From contig CM062296.1 in the NCBI GenBank assembly GCA_031216915.1, forward strand, positions 144,688,344-144,752,343: a DNA stretch of 64,000 nt, written 5' to 3'. Below the pieces are notes generated by a model. It did no database searches, was not told the origin of the DNA, and worked only from the letters and a program-made list of their open reading frames with translations. A program made the position numbers and the translations under genes. This stretch comes from Pictodentalium vernedei. Its lineage: Eukaryota > Mollusca > Scaphopoda > Dentaliida > Dentaliidae. Shown in pieces: positions 46,683 through 57,872 of the stretch (positions are counted from its first letter, which is position 1; every line of letters begins with the position of its first letter).

Positions 46683-48930
46683 TTTTATTTGTACTGGGTA
46701 AAAGGTTAACCCTTAAAGGTCTATTTCCGACTTTAACGTTCTCAGACAGGTACCCTTAACATGCAGTCATGAGGAGATCTTGCTGAAAAGAGACACATTA
46801 CCTTGGCAGTGGATTCTAGTCATGTTTTGGCTGCCTAAATGGGCCGCCAAAACTTGACTAGAAGTCACTGCTTTGCTACTGGCAATGCGGCGCTGGTAAT
46901 CTAACAGGTATTCAAGAATTTTGCCGTAAGGATTAAGAGTTATTCTTTTTTCCCAAATTATGTAGTACAGTACTGTGAACACATAAGTGGTATTTTTTCA
47001 TATTCTGTTTATCATATGTCACTACAGTTAAAAAACCCCACATCTTTTAGATAGAAAAAAGGGTTAGGCCTAAAAAAATAAAAAATCTGTTTCTCAGGCC
47101 CTCCCGCATGGTCCTTTTGGCTGCTGCATGCTCTCTTTTTATAATCAATTTAAACTTGAAAAAAATAAAAATTAAATGGTTTATGTCTGATATTTTACCC
47201 CAAGTTGAAAAAATTGATGAATTTGTCCCTTGAGTGCAAGAGGGCTTTGCAATGCTTTCTTGCACTCAAGGGATGAAATACACCACCACCCATGCTATTC
47301 TGTACATTTTGAGGCCTAAAACCTGAACCAAGAACATGAACTTTTGATGGCAAAGAAGTAATTACTGAAATAAAAAATAAAATAAAAAAATGCTCGCCCG
47401 CATGCAATTTTACAAATAATGGCCTGAGAAACAGAAGATCTACTTTGTGTGGCCTTAAAGAATGGAATTTTACCTTGAACAGTATGCATTTGACCATGAT
47501 AAATCACAGCTACATGCAGTCATACATCATAGCATGACAAAATATAGTTCCACAATTCGGTGTTATGAATACTAATTTTCAAGTATTTATACATTTCTTA
47601 TCATTGGGATTTTAGTGAATGTTTATAACAAAAGCAAAATCCTATCAATATTTGGGCTATGCATGTCCCTAGGCTCAAAAAGTGTGTCAATGTTTGCAGT
47701 TGGTGCTAAATTCTTCCAACATGCAGGTTCGTTGAAGTACAAAACCTAATCGCTGTGAACCTTTGTGCAGAAATTTTAATTGGGGTTCATAACAACAGCT
47801 GAATACAATATTCACGTAATTGTTAGTTTTGGAGGTTGTTGACTGTAAATCTTTCAGAGTACATTATTCTCCTGCATTTGAAAGGTTTAGGTGAACTGAC
47901 ATCTTTTCCGTGGACGTGAAGTTTCCTCCATAAATTGGTGGCATGAAGAGTGTTTGTACACCACCTGAAACATGGAGGATTTGTTTGTTGTTGTGGTGTT
48001 CTTCTCTGGAGTTAGTTGACATTAAACTTTAAATCAGGACTTGTTCAAGAGCCAAGGATACATTAGAATTGTTTTCAGATCTATTTGCGAGGATGTTGGA
48101 ACTTTTCTTGTGTTGTTGCTGGTTAATATGGCTATAATTGTTGAAAGATTGGATGTTTTGTTGACCACTTATTTGCATGATTTGTGCGGGCAGTACATTT
48201 TGCTCGTTGAGTTTTTGGATGAGGTATTTTCAAGCGCTTTGATTAGACAGTCGTTTTCCATTCTGGATGCCTACAGCTGCAGCCATTTTTGACATTATAC
48301 TGGTGAGTTCAATTGTACCAATAGATTGTCTTTTGTCATGGAACTTTGTCGCGTATGTGTTGCCAGATAAAATGGGTCAGTGTCATTATTTGAAGTTGAT
48401 TGGATGCTTTGAAGCATAAAATCTGTAGATACTTATGGGGCACCTCTCGGGGAATTCATTGTGTAGACCACATTGTAAGCTTCACTTGCTTCACATCCCT
48501 TGGATTTTTGCCCTGGCAGGTTTTAGTGTGATGTTCTGTAAACTCCAAATACTCTTGGTCACTGCAGTCCTTTAACAATTTTACATCACCCCATCACATA
48601 CTCCTATGCTCATCAGAGCCACGTAGTCCAAAATGCACGGTGTTGACGAACCAGAGAGTATTATGGTTTCTGGAGAACCAGCACCCAACTGCCCTGATTT
48701 CCAGAATGCATCAACTTCCTCATCAGTTATCGGGTCACTTTTTTAAGCCGTATTCCCCTTTTCATCTCGTTTCAATAATTTGTGCTTTGTAATGACCACC
48801 TTCCTGACTTTGGCGAACAATGGACGACCAACAATGGTGTTTTGAAGTTGATGTTACAGTTGAATCAACCTAATTGGCAATCAAAACTGGCCATCAATGA
48901 CGAGGGCCTTTCATTTGTCCCATCTGTTTT
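46683..48930. other. Intron stretch with two hairpin MITEs
   Basis: 46806-46871 is a hairpin (GCAGTGGATTCTAGTCATG ... / centre TTGGCTGCCTAAAT) related to 58221-58308. 47087-47434 has outer inverted ends CTGTTTCTCAGGCC / GGCCTGAGAAACAG and an inner hairpin TCCCTTGAGTGCAAGA / TCTTGCACTCAAGGGA (47226-47273). 47500-48930 has no recognisable feature; an 83-codon frame at 48041-48292 has no known domain. Confidence 0.6.
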
Positions 48931-49600
48931 TTTATGCCCCTGAAAAAATATTTGTCACTTCCACATCCATCCGTCTGTCTGTCTGTCTGTCTGTCAGGAA
49001 GATATTCGTGTCTGCTCCATAACTCTGAGATGTTTTGCTGAATTTTGTTGAAACTTGACATACATGTTGCTTATGGGGAGACGATGTGGTGCACACAAAT
49101 TGTTTTTGTTTGATGGAGGTCAAGGTCACAGATCAAGGTCACAGTTCGGCCAGGTGGTCACTGCTTTTATTGATGGAAATCTGTGAATTGTCCCTTGCTC
49201 TCTGCGGGAAGTCAAGTAAGCCCAGAGAAGTTTCAAACCATGATGGTTTTTTGTTAAAGTGTTTTTGTTGCTTTGCTTCACAACAAAATTGTCCATATCC
49301 ATATCGAAATTCGACATTTGTGTCTTCTGCCTTACATCATTTTGCCCACCATTGCCATGACCGCGATTCAGATTGTGCAGTCAACAATCTGCCAAAATTA
49401 CCGTTGTAAAATCGATACCGTCAGTTTCAACTTCATGCATTGTCCCATTTGTCGATTCTATTCTTCTTATAACCGCTGCACATCCAGTAGCCTTCAAATT
49501 TTCAATAACGTATGCCGTATGGCATCATGGTTTTTAATAGTTCTTTTTTTTGTATGCGTATTTATTTGACACAGATCTTTTCAGTGATAACCAATCAGAA
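48931..49600 (+). repeat. Possible Helentron-like fragment with TCTG microsatellite
   Basis: TATGCCCCTG, CATCCATCCG then (TCTG)n at 48970-48994 and AGGTCAAGGTCACAG units resemble the start of the other CCGTCCGT-type elements. The ends are not definable. Confidence 0.4.
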
Positions 49601-49903
49601 ATTGTTCTTTGGAAATTGACCAATCAAATCAACTGAAGGTGTTATAAAGCACTAATTAATATTTATAGAAAATATGAAACGATAATAAGCTGAGAAAATG
49701 GAGAAATCGTATGATAAAAATATATACTAAACCATAGTTACTTGATTTTCAGTTTAGCATTATCAACCCCATTTCACTTCTGTCTGAAATAATAATGCAT
49801 TTCCTTCATTATTGGCTTCACAATCTCAAATATATCTGAGAATCTAATTCAAGCACTTGGTACTTTTCAAAGAAATGTATCCACAATTTTCAAGGGCGTA
49901 ATA

Positions 49904-50216
49904 CAGTTAAAACTAGAAGTCCTGTCACGAACTGTGCGCTTATCTAGGCTTAATTGCGCATAGGAATTGCACGCAATTGCCATATGGAATGGCACCCAAA
50001 GCATGCAGGTTCTCCTTGTTACCCATAGCAAACACAAGCAATGTTCCTGCCAATGGACCTCTGGGTTACCCGGAAGTCCATTGGCTGAAACTTTGCTTGT
50101 GCATAGGCCGTATGTGCAGAATTTGATAGCCTTACCATCGTCATAATGCGTAGATTAACGTGCAAATCGACGTGCTATTTGTGCGCATTTCAGGACAGGA
50201 CTTCTGGTTTTAACTG
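49904..50216. mobile_element. Tc1/mariner-like MITE, 313 bp, TA duplication
   Basis: TA (49902-49903) precedes CAGTTAAAACTAGAAGTCC, and GGACTTCTGGTTTTAACTG precedes TA (50217-50218). The terminal repeats are about 23 bases with one mismatch. The left half is repeated at 220-385. No transposase. Confidence 0.9.
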
Positions 50217-50218
50217 TA

Positions 50219-51342
50219 GCATTCTTATTGTTACCATAAACTGTCAGACATCACACAGAGTTTCAGACGATACGGTCCTTGGTTCAGATCATGGAAAATG
50301 ATATACAATCAATATTGTGTAGGGTAACCCAAGTTACCCAACGTTGGTTTGAAAATCAGTTTCCTATGAAAATGAAAAATATTGAAATCTGTCAAAATTT
50401 CAGTTATTAAAATAACATTCCTAAAAACCCCATTGACTTTGGTGAATATTGCATCAATATTATTGGCTTCCTCACATTGACATCACATCACTCATAAATT
50501 GAAGCAATTACATGCTTCCATTGATAAAACTAAGGCAATTCTGCACTAAGTTTATGTTACTTATACTTAGCAATACAGCAGTTTTATTGGTTAAAACCCC
50601 TGACTGAGCATGTGCATGTGAACTCATCAAAAATTTTACATCCCAAATTCATCATATGTAAATTATCATCCCTAACAAAAACTTAACTGAAAAACCCTCG
50701 GTTTTGTTCAGTAAACATCAAACCTTTCACCCATAAAAATCAAAATGTGTGACACACGAGTTAAAAAACATTCTTATGAAATTCAACTAAATGTGTAGCA
50801 GTTACGAATGGACAAGTCACAGGGCAAGTCATATTCAGTTGTGAACATTTTGATTCCAGACTTTTTGTGTCTCCATTTTTGAGGATTCTTGTCTGCAGAG
50901 ATGGGCGATCAGCATATTTTATAGACAATTTTGATAGTTTTTAATCGCCCATGCTAATTGACATCAGGTGGGCACAATTTGCATGCCTTATTTTGAATCC
51001 AGGCAGGTGGAGAACTGAAGTGATCACCAGCCTCAAAAGGTCAGGCCTGTTAGTTACGGTTGTTAATACTGTGGCGTGACACATCACAGGATATTTCTTT
51101 AGCTCCATGAGAGTATTTGGGAAGTCTTTTAATTTGCTTTCTATTCAACCAGTCTTGTGATTTTGAAAATCGGAGGTGTGCTATATAGTGCTCACTACTC
51201 ACTACCTTTTGAAGTGAAGCACACTGTTGCTGAGTCCCGGCTATGTGGAGATATTTTTTAAAAAAACTTCACTGCACATCTACACACCATTCTCTTCACT
51301 AATGAATTGTAAGTTGGGTTTCCAAAAATATTACCCAGTTTT
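50219..51342. other. Intron stretch, nothing identified
   Basis: AT-rich, no ORF, array or terminal repeat supported. Confidence 0.5.
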
Positions 51343-51805
51343 GATACGCCCGTTTTGAAAAAACAGTCGTATTATGGTATACCTCTGTCCATCCATCCAT
51401 CCATCCGTCCACACGTGGTACAATAACTCAAAAACGCTTCGAGCAATTTTTGTGATTTTTTGGTGGAAAGTATATGTTGATGGAAGGAAGCTCCCTTTCG
51501 ATTTGTGTCACTGTCCGATTTGTCATTCCAGAGTTATGGGACTTTATTTGTCAAAATATAGACAATTTTCCACATGTCAGACAATTTTTTCTTGAAGTTA
51601 TGATCTCTATAGACATAAGATATATACATGAGATTCAAATAATTTATTTCCAAATTAATGAACACAGAATGTTGTTGGTTATGATTATTGTACAAGAATA
51701 TAAAAAAAACCTGACAAGTACACATGTATACTCATATTGTGTGCTTCCCTCTTGTAATTAATAACGGGCGTATCATGCGCTCATGGCACAGCTGTTTATC
51801 TGAAT
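51343..51805 (+). mobile_element. Helentron-like element, ATACGCCCG family
   Basis: Left end GATACGCCCGTTTTGAAAA folds on itself (ACAGTCGTAT) and is followed by (CCAT)n CCGTCC. The right end repeats AACGGGCGTATC inverted (51763-51774), then GCGCTCATGGCAC. Same design as the TATACCCC family but a different terminus. No protein. Confidence 0.55.
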
Positions 51806-52059
51806 AAGCTTTTCATAGCAATAATCAAATTTATTTAAGTTCGGTATAATACATGAAACGCTACTTGATTCTCCATGGAATTCATGACCGAAAAGACAAC
51901 AAGTAGTATTACTGGGTTTTGAAGTTTGTCGGATTATGTTGTTCACGTACCAGTTCTAGGAAAGTGAAGTTTGATTAGTTTAAAATCCGGGAATGATACA
52001 GCTAAAAATTTGTGGTATATTGTTCACATTTTCGTGCATGCATTGTATTACGGTAGAAT

Positions 52060-52330
52060 CCTCTTAATTGAATATCCATTTTGCCAGTGAAAATTATTCA
52101 ATTAACAGGAGTATACAATTAACAGGGATTTGGTCAGTTTCCTGTGTTCTGAAGGTAAACTGAGCATTTATTCTATTATATCTTGTTTGACAGAGCTCAT
52201 AGAGCTCTGTCAAACAAGATATAATAGAATAAATGCCTGTATTGGATGTAGTGAGGCCAAAAAGGTTGATAAATAAGGGGAATTTGGTGCGTGTCACTGT
52301 AATTTTTTTGACATATTACAAAAATTTATA
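52060..52330. repeat. Hairpin MITE with 71-base perfect palindrome
   Basis: 52165-52235 has 34-base arms, CATTTATTCTATTATATCTT... and its exact complement, around a 3-base loop. It is flanked by repeats of CAATTAACAGG on both sides. The arm core TTTGACAGAGCTC is shared with 38717-38794. One arm's worth is seen near 25510. Confidence 0.8.
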
Positions 52331-52451
52331 TACAATTAACAGGAGTTTACTCTACAACCCATATGCAATTAACAGATCAAATTTGTACTGAAGATATGGT
52401 AAATGGTTTTGTGTTTAAAAATTATATTCAATTAACAGGGATATACAATAG

Positions 52452-52680
52452 AAAACATGTGATATCAAAATTTGTTATTTTAATTACCACTCCCCCCCCC
52501 CCCCCCCCACCTTCCTCCTCCTCCCATTCTTAAAACATTTCCTACAAAACCGTATCATGTGATCCCTCATTGGATGAGCTTGTTCCAATGAGGTCACATG
52601 ATATGGTTTCATTGAGTATCTTCTCATGCACACTTTGTATATTTTGTGACAGATGCAGTTGATTCTTTAGGAAAGGATTA
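52452..52680. repeat. Decayed piggyBac-type MITE with poly-C
   Basis: ATATCAAAATTTGTTATTTT on the left, a C17 run at 52492-52508, the hairpin core CATGTGATCCCTCATTGG / CCAATGAGGTCACATG, and a decayed right end TTTAGGAAAGGATTAA. A further left fragment lies at 55862-55930. Confidence 0.65.
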
Positions 52681-52979
52681 ATCACTCAGTAGGTGGAACC
52701 ATGGTGCTCTGTTGTCTACTCAAAAAAGTAGAAATTGCAGGTGTGATGGCATGCAAGAGCGACAGCTCACCTCAAAATTGAAAGACTGCAGTCAACTGGA
52801 ATAGTTTTCAGGGTTTTCGTGATACCGGCACAGCAGCCATCAACCGGCCACATTTCCTTACCAGGGAACCTTCCAGACATTAATCAACATTTTAAAATTC
52901 ATCCTGACCTGCCCGTTCCCTGAGAAATAATTCATTCACAGATTGTGGAAATGCAATTTTTTACTTCTTTTGATGATTT

Positions 52980-53500
52980 CCATACACAAATTTAAAAAAA
53001 AGATGACTCGACTCTGATGACGCAATTGTTCCAAGAGTCCTGCATAACTCAATCAACCCCCAATGAAAAGCTAGACAAACTGTAAACAATAACCTCATTG
53101 AATATTAAATGCATCATGTGATGAAGCTGTGTAATTCGTTTGCTCAGTATGTGCACTACGGGATGCGAGTTTTAAAACTTCATTCAGTAGTAAATATCAT
53201 TATGTGATATTTTGTTTTCTGACCAATCTTATTACTCCCAACATTTACCCAAAACAAGAATGTGTTGAGAACACATGAACTTCTGTAGATGTACTCCCAT
53301 TGCCAGCGTTAATTAAAAAGGCACAACAGTTTGCAGGTATACTGTTCTCACCTCCTTTGTGTATTTGAATCGGTGTGATGGAATCTCGAATCTATTTTCT
53401 TGAAAGTTACAGAAGCGCGAAAAAGAGAGCTTGTTTCCAATTTAGAAGCACGAAAAAGCATGAGTGCGATACCGCTCCTCAAATCGACAGCTCTGATTAA
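52980..53500. repeat. Repeat shared with the interior of the 41.7-kb hAT element
   Basis: TGAAAAGCTAGACAAACT, ACTTCATTCAGTAGTAAATA and TTTACCCAAAACAAGAA occur in the same order as in 42140-42500. No hAT end is found on this copy, so it is a fragment or the source of the captured interior. Confidence 0.75.
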
Positions 53501-53831
53501 TTAATTGTGTAAATGAATGATTTTTCACCTGAATTTCTCCTCATTGGTCCTTATTCTTATGCAATCGGAATGTTAAAACCTACACCAATATTGCTGGGAA
53601 AAACCTCAAAACAATCTCTCAGATGCAACGAAATGGGAGTTTTGGGACCTCCAAATTTAAAATTTTCCCACTGTGGCCCAAACCATGGTCAGCCCGTGGT
53701 CATGACGACTCATGGCTGACCCATTATACAGCCTCATTTGTTTTCCCCTATCGGAAACCATGAGTTTTTATTACTGTAGTATGAACAGTTTGAATCATTT
53801 GATAGCTGAATATTTCTGTTTCATTTTTCAG

Positions 53832-53988
53832 GCCAAAAATACTGACTATTTTATGCATTATGTTACTGAAGATTTCAACACGTACCTTAATAGAAAGAGA
53901 ATGGAGAGTTGCCATGGCAATCATGTGGAAATACAGGCGCTTAGTGAATTGTATAACAGGGCAATTGAGGTTTATCAGTACAGCTTAG
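53832..53988 (+). CDS. OTUD5: OTU deubiquitinase, third visible exon
   Basis: 157 bases between TTCATTTTTCAG and GTAAGAT. It continues in phase 0 from the exon ending at 26264: AKNTDYFMHYVTEDFNTYLN then RKRMESCHGNHVEIQALSEL and YNRAIEVYQYSL. YVTEDF, NRKR, CHGNHVE and YNRxxEVYQYS are hallmarks of the OTUD5 OTU fold. It ends in phase 1. The catalytic His lies further on in the family and was not found before 64000, so the next exon is either past the window or too short to spot. The preceding intron is 27,567 bases. Confidence 0.92.
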
Positions 53989-54051
53989 GTAAGATATAAA
54001 CAGAAAGATTTCCAGTAACAACATTTAGTGCATAATTTTTAACTTGGCTGA

Positions 54052-54615
54052 TAGAGCTGTAGGTTAACCGAAACTGAACCGAGGTTTTTAGTTTTTTTAA
54101 AAAACCGAAACCGTCAACATCCCGTAATCTAAGGTTTTTCGTTTTTTATTAAATACTATCTTGCCAGCTCTTGCTGCAGAAATTCACAGAATGTAGCCAT
54201 CCCAGAGTAGTGAGAGTACCCAGACACTGCCAATGGCAGTGTCTGGGTACTCTCACTACTCTGGGAAGGCTACATTCTGTGAATTTCCGACATTTCAGTT
54301 TAGTTGTGTTTGCAGCTTTCCTCAAGTTGCGTGTAGGTGTCAGACCTTGAAAAATGGCCAAGCACAATAAAAGTTCTGTATATTTAGGTAATTATTATAT
54401 TGACCTTCCTGATTCTTCATGTATTATAGCTTTTTTCGGGCATTCGTTGAGTTTTACTCAATTTCACTGCCATTCAGTTATGACTCCGGACATAAGAATG
54501 AGTTTTATTGAATTTTACTTGGCATCATGAACAAACCGAAAACCAAACCGAACCGAGGTTTTTCTCCACCTCCAAAACCGAAACCGAACAAGAAATTTAA
54601 AAACCTACAGCTCTA
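54052..54615. mobile_element. hAT-type MITE with 109-base palindrome
   Basis: Target duplication TTGGCTGA at 54044-54051 and 54616-54623. Ends are TAGAGCTGTAGGTT ... AACCTACAGCTCTA (about 14 bases at the extreme ends). The interior is rich in ACCGAAACCGA. 54179-54287 is an almost perfect hairpin with ~53-base arms centred on CACTGCCAATGGCAGTG. No ORF of note. Confidence 0.92.
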
Positions 54616-54916
54616 TTGGCTGACTGGGTGAAGTGAGCTGCTATGATGACTTTTTGTCTGCCATCCGTGAACATGGTATTCACGACTTCCCCACAACCTC
54701 TGTTTTTCACTGAAATTTATTTGTAATGACATCGCATTATGATTTTGTTAAAATTAAGCCGCTGCTCCCCATAGGGAGCCAGTGGAGGAAAATTCAACAA
54801 ACATATTAAAAAAAATTATCATGATCCAATGGATGGAATGGGTTGATATTGGGATTCTGCATCTTTATGAAGTGTACACTAAAGTTTATTCAAAGAAAAT
54901 ATTTAGCCCCATCCAA

Positions 54917-55404
54917 TAGGGCTGCCAGGATTTTTTAATTTAAGAATCGATTAATCGTCGCAATTAATCAATAATAATCGATTTAACATACCTAGATGAC
55001 CCTCCTCTCCCTCTCTTTAAAGTCATTAAAAAGTCAGTGGACCTACTTCAAGTAAACAATGAAAACGATCCTCTTTTAGGTACATTCAAAGCTTTGATGT
55101 TCCGAACTTTTGAACCGTCAGTGTAATAATCAAGACCGGTCGTCAGTTGCGAACTTTGCAAGTTCGCAACTGCCAACCAGTCTTGATGATTACACTGACG
55201 GTTCAAAAGTTCAGAACATCAAAGCTTTGAATGTACCTGAAAGACAAATGCTTCTAACGGTTTCTTGAGGTTTAATGTTGACGTTCTTGACCTTTTACTT
55301 TAAAAACAATAGTTTTTTTATTCAATTTTTTTTAATTATTAAACGTCTAAAACGAGGTAAAATTTACCAATTCTTGGACAACAAGATTAATCGTGACAGC
55401 CCTA
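54917..55404. mobile_element. hAT-type MITE with 161-base palindrome
   Basis: Target duplication CCATCCAA at 54909-54916 and 55405-55412. Ends are TAGGGCTGCCAGGATT ... AATCGTGACAGCCCTA, with ATTAATCG motifs subterminally. 55078-55238 is a near-perfect hairpin starting AGGTACATTCAAAGCTTTG, with arms of about 75 bases. Confidence 0.92.
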
Positions 55405-55412
55405 CCATCCAA

Positions 55413-56068
55413 CTCATTTGAACCTCTGTGCTGACTTGATTGAGATTTAACACCCATCTTCGGGGGTGACATGTACCTGATATGTGCCCCCATATTTACC
55501 TTGCAGTCTGAAAATAGAACAAGGTTTCAAGCAACTTTTGTCCTCAGACTACTCAGCATGAGTGATGATTTTTAGTAAGAAACATGAAGAGGGGAACAAT
55601 AAGAATGGTCTGAAAACTCCTGATCGGTTTCCATATGAGGCATTTTGCACTTTACTGATGCCATTTGATAAGTAACAAATTCTTAATATAAATTATAAAT
55701 TATTACTATCAACCTGCATCAGCAAAGTGCACAAGTGGAGATGGCTATGTAAATCTTCGCGGCAGAAAGTGGGGGTGCCGACTAGACGACTTGGACTTGA
55801 TTTTTGGGTGTCGACTTATCAACTCTCCAATTCCAGAGTCGTTTCAACACTAACACAGACAGTATCAAAATTTGTTATTTTAATTGTACGTATTGCTTTT
55901 TTTAATTTTTCAAAAACATTTCAACAGTCAAAATAATAATTGTGGTTTTGGGGAAAGAAGATTGTGATTAACAATAGAATCACAGTATTGTTCTCTTGTG
56001 AAGGTTGTGTCTATCTCGTAAATATTGTAAGTACAGTTTAGTGTACTTGATGCAATAGACTCGGCCTT
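55413..56068. other. Gene-desert stretch with small fragments
   Basis: AGTCGTTTCAACACTA at about 55838-55853 is a right end of the hAT family seen at 41714, without a matching left end. 55862-55930 is a piggyBac MITE fragment. Nothing coding supported. Confidence 0.5.
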
Positions 56069-56320
56069 ATTAACTGGTAGAGTGCTGGAAGCCTGTATTT
56101 GGGCTTTATTCTGACATGTGGTTGCCAATTCCTAAAGGCTTCATTTTCTGTGGAAATGCTGCAACTTGGAAGTGAAATTATTTTAAATACTTGTCTGGAA
56201 ATTGCCTTGTTATAATTTATTGGAGAGTGCCCATTGTCACTCTCCCATAAATTATAACATGGCAAAGACATGTGAATAAATTTTGACAACAAAAAATAAT
56301 TTAGCATTCTACCAGTTAAT
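56069..56320. repeat. MITE, 252 bp, with internal hairpin
   Basis: Ends are ATTAACTGGTAGAGTGCT ... AGCATTCTACCAGTTAAT (17 of 18 paired). Internal hairpin at 56203-56263 (TTATAATTTATTGGAGAGTG / CACTCTCCCATAAATTATAA). The superfamily is not clear; the target duplication cannot be separated from the AT-rich end. Confidence 0.8.
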
Positions 56321-56734
56321 CAGAAATATACTGAGCACATATACCCATGTCTCAATTTAATAATAACATTGATTTAAAACGTGTGTTGTGAACTTATGTC
56401 CATGCATGGTCTACAGATAGATAGGCATGGGACGTATCAAAATGTAATCTTCATTTTTCAACTTTTACCTCCCTTAATGTGTTTCTCTGTTTTCTGGAAT
56501 GCAGGCATCATTGGAGAGACACATCAAGGGAGGTAAATGAATTGAACAATGAATTTTACAAACTGAAAACTTGTCCATGACAACCAAGCAAAATACATGT
56601 TGCGTGACAATCATCTGTCATAGAAAAAAATAGTTTAGTTTAGTTTTTTTTTTCTCTCCAGTTCGTTCTTTTGTGTTGTGATGTCTGCATCATGAAATCA
56701 CACTGCAGACTACCTGCTAAACACAATGTATTTA

Positions 56735-57032
56735 TTATACCCCCCCACAAAGAAAGTTTGGGGGGGGGGGGGGGGGTATATAGGAATCACCATGTCCGTC
56801 CGTCCGTCCGTCTGTCTGCCCATCCATCTGTCTGTCCATCCTTATTAGCACAACTCCTCCTAAACCGTTTGAAGAATTTTCATGTAACTTTACACAATGG
56901 AAGAACTCCATATGAAGATGTGCATGAAGCAATATAATTCCGTCCTGACATTTCCAAGGGGAGATAATCTAACATACATTTCAGGCGCGGGGGGTATCAC
57001 TTTGTGAGCTTGCTCACAGTACCTCTAGTTCT
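56735..57032 (+). mobile_element. Short Helentron-like element, TATACCCC family
   Basis: Left palindrome ATACCCCCCCACAAAG/AAAGTTTGGGGG with a G17 run (56760-56776), then (CCGT)n(CTGT)n. The right end is GCGGGGGGTATCAC, a GTGAGC-TT-GCTCAC hairpin and CTAGTT. It is a compact relative of 1816-3285. Confidence 0.65.
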
Positions 57033-57165
57033 TTAATGTTATGTACTCAATGCAATGTTGTGTTATCGAAGGCTGGCGACATCGATCAGCTTGGAAGCAT
57101 CCCGGCCCCTATCATTAGTGTTAACTCTTGGTTTTCCAAGCATTTCTGGAATGGACAGGCACTGC

Positions 57166-57872
57166 ATTCTTTGATTCAAGTTTGTTCAAAATGGGTCCCT
57201 AGGTTAATATTTGGGCTCTCTGTTGGAGCCCAAATACTAACTTAGTGCAATATGAGGAAATTTCTTTAAAAATCTTCTTCAGATCCACTAATCAGAATCC
57301 TTATATATTTGGTATACAACATCTCGGACCGGGGGTGGGGGGGGGGGGGGGGGGGGGGGGGGTTGTAGCTGGTCAGATTCAAGTTTGTTCAAATCGAGTG
57401 CCTGGATTAATATTTGGGCTTCCTATGGGAGCCAGCATTTTAACTTAGTGCAATATGAGGAAATTTCTTTAAAAATCTCCTTCAGATCCACCAATCAGAA
57501 TCCTTTCATATTTGGTATACAACATCTCTAAGAGGAGAGGGGGGGGGATGGGTTGGGTTCAGGTTTGTTCAAATCTGGTCCCGGGTTAATATTTGGGCTC
57601 TTTATTGTGGGGGGGGGGGGGGGGGGGAGAGGGTGCAGTGACATAACAACCCTTGAAAGTTTGGCAGTGCTTGCCTACAGCTGATAGAATCGGAAGCAGT
57701 CAGGGAGATCTGTGATAATAATCATCTGACATGGACACCAGAGTTATGATAATTTAATGACTATTCCTCTGTAGTGTTGATGAACCATGACTACCTGAAT
57801 GTGACCCAAAATACTTCTTTGAACCACTTTGCCAGGTGAGCGATTAAGGATCCCTTGTAGCCTCTTGTTTTA
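57166..57872 (+). repeat. Array of ~165-bp units with CTCTTGT right end
   Basis: AGTTTGTTCAAAATGGGTCC, TTAACTTAGTGCAATATGAG and CATATTTGGTATACAACATC repeat three times. G26 (57337-57362) and G19 (57609-57627) lie inside units. It ends in GTGAGCGATTAAGG...TAGCCTCTTGTTTT. The left palindrome is missing, so it is truncated. Confidence 0.75.

Noticed and set aside
48041..48292. An 83-codon frame as a possible exon
   Set aside because: No domain, no convincing splice context and low-complexity hydrophobic composition.
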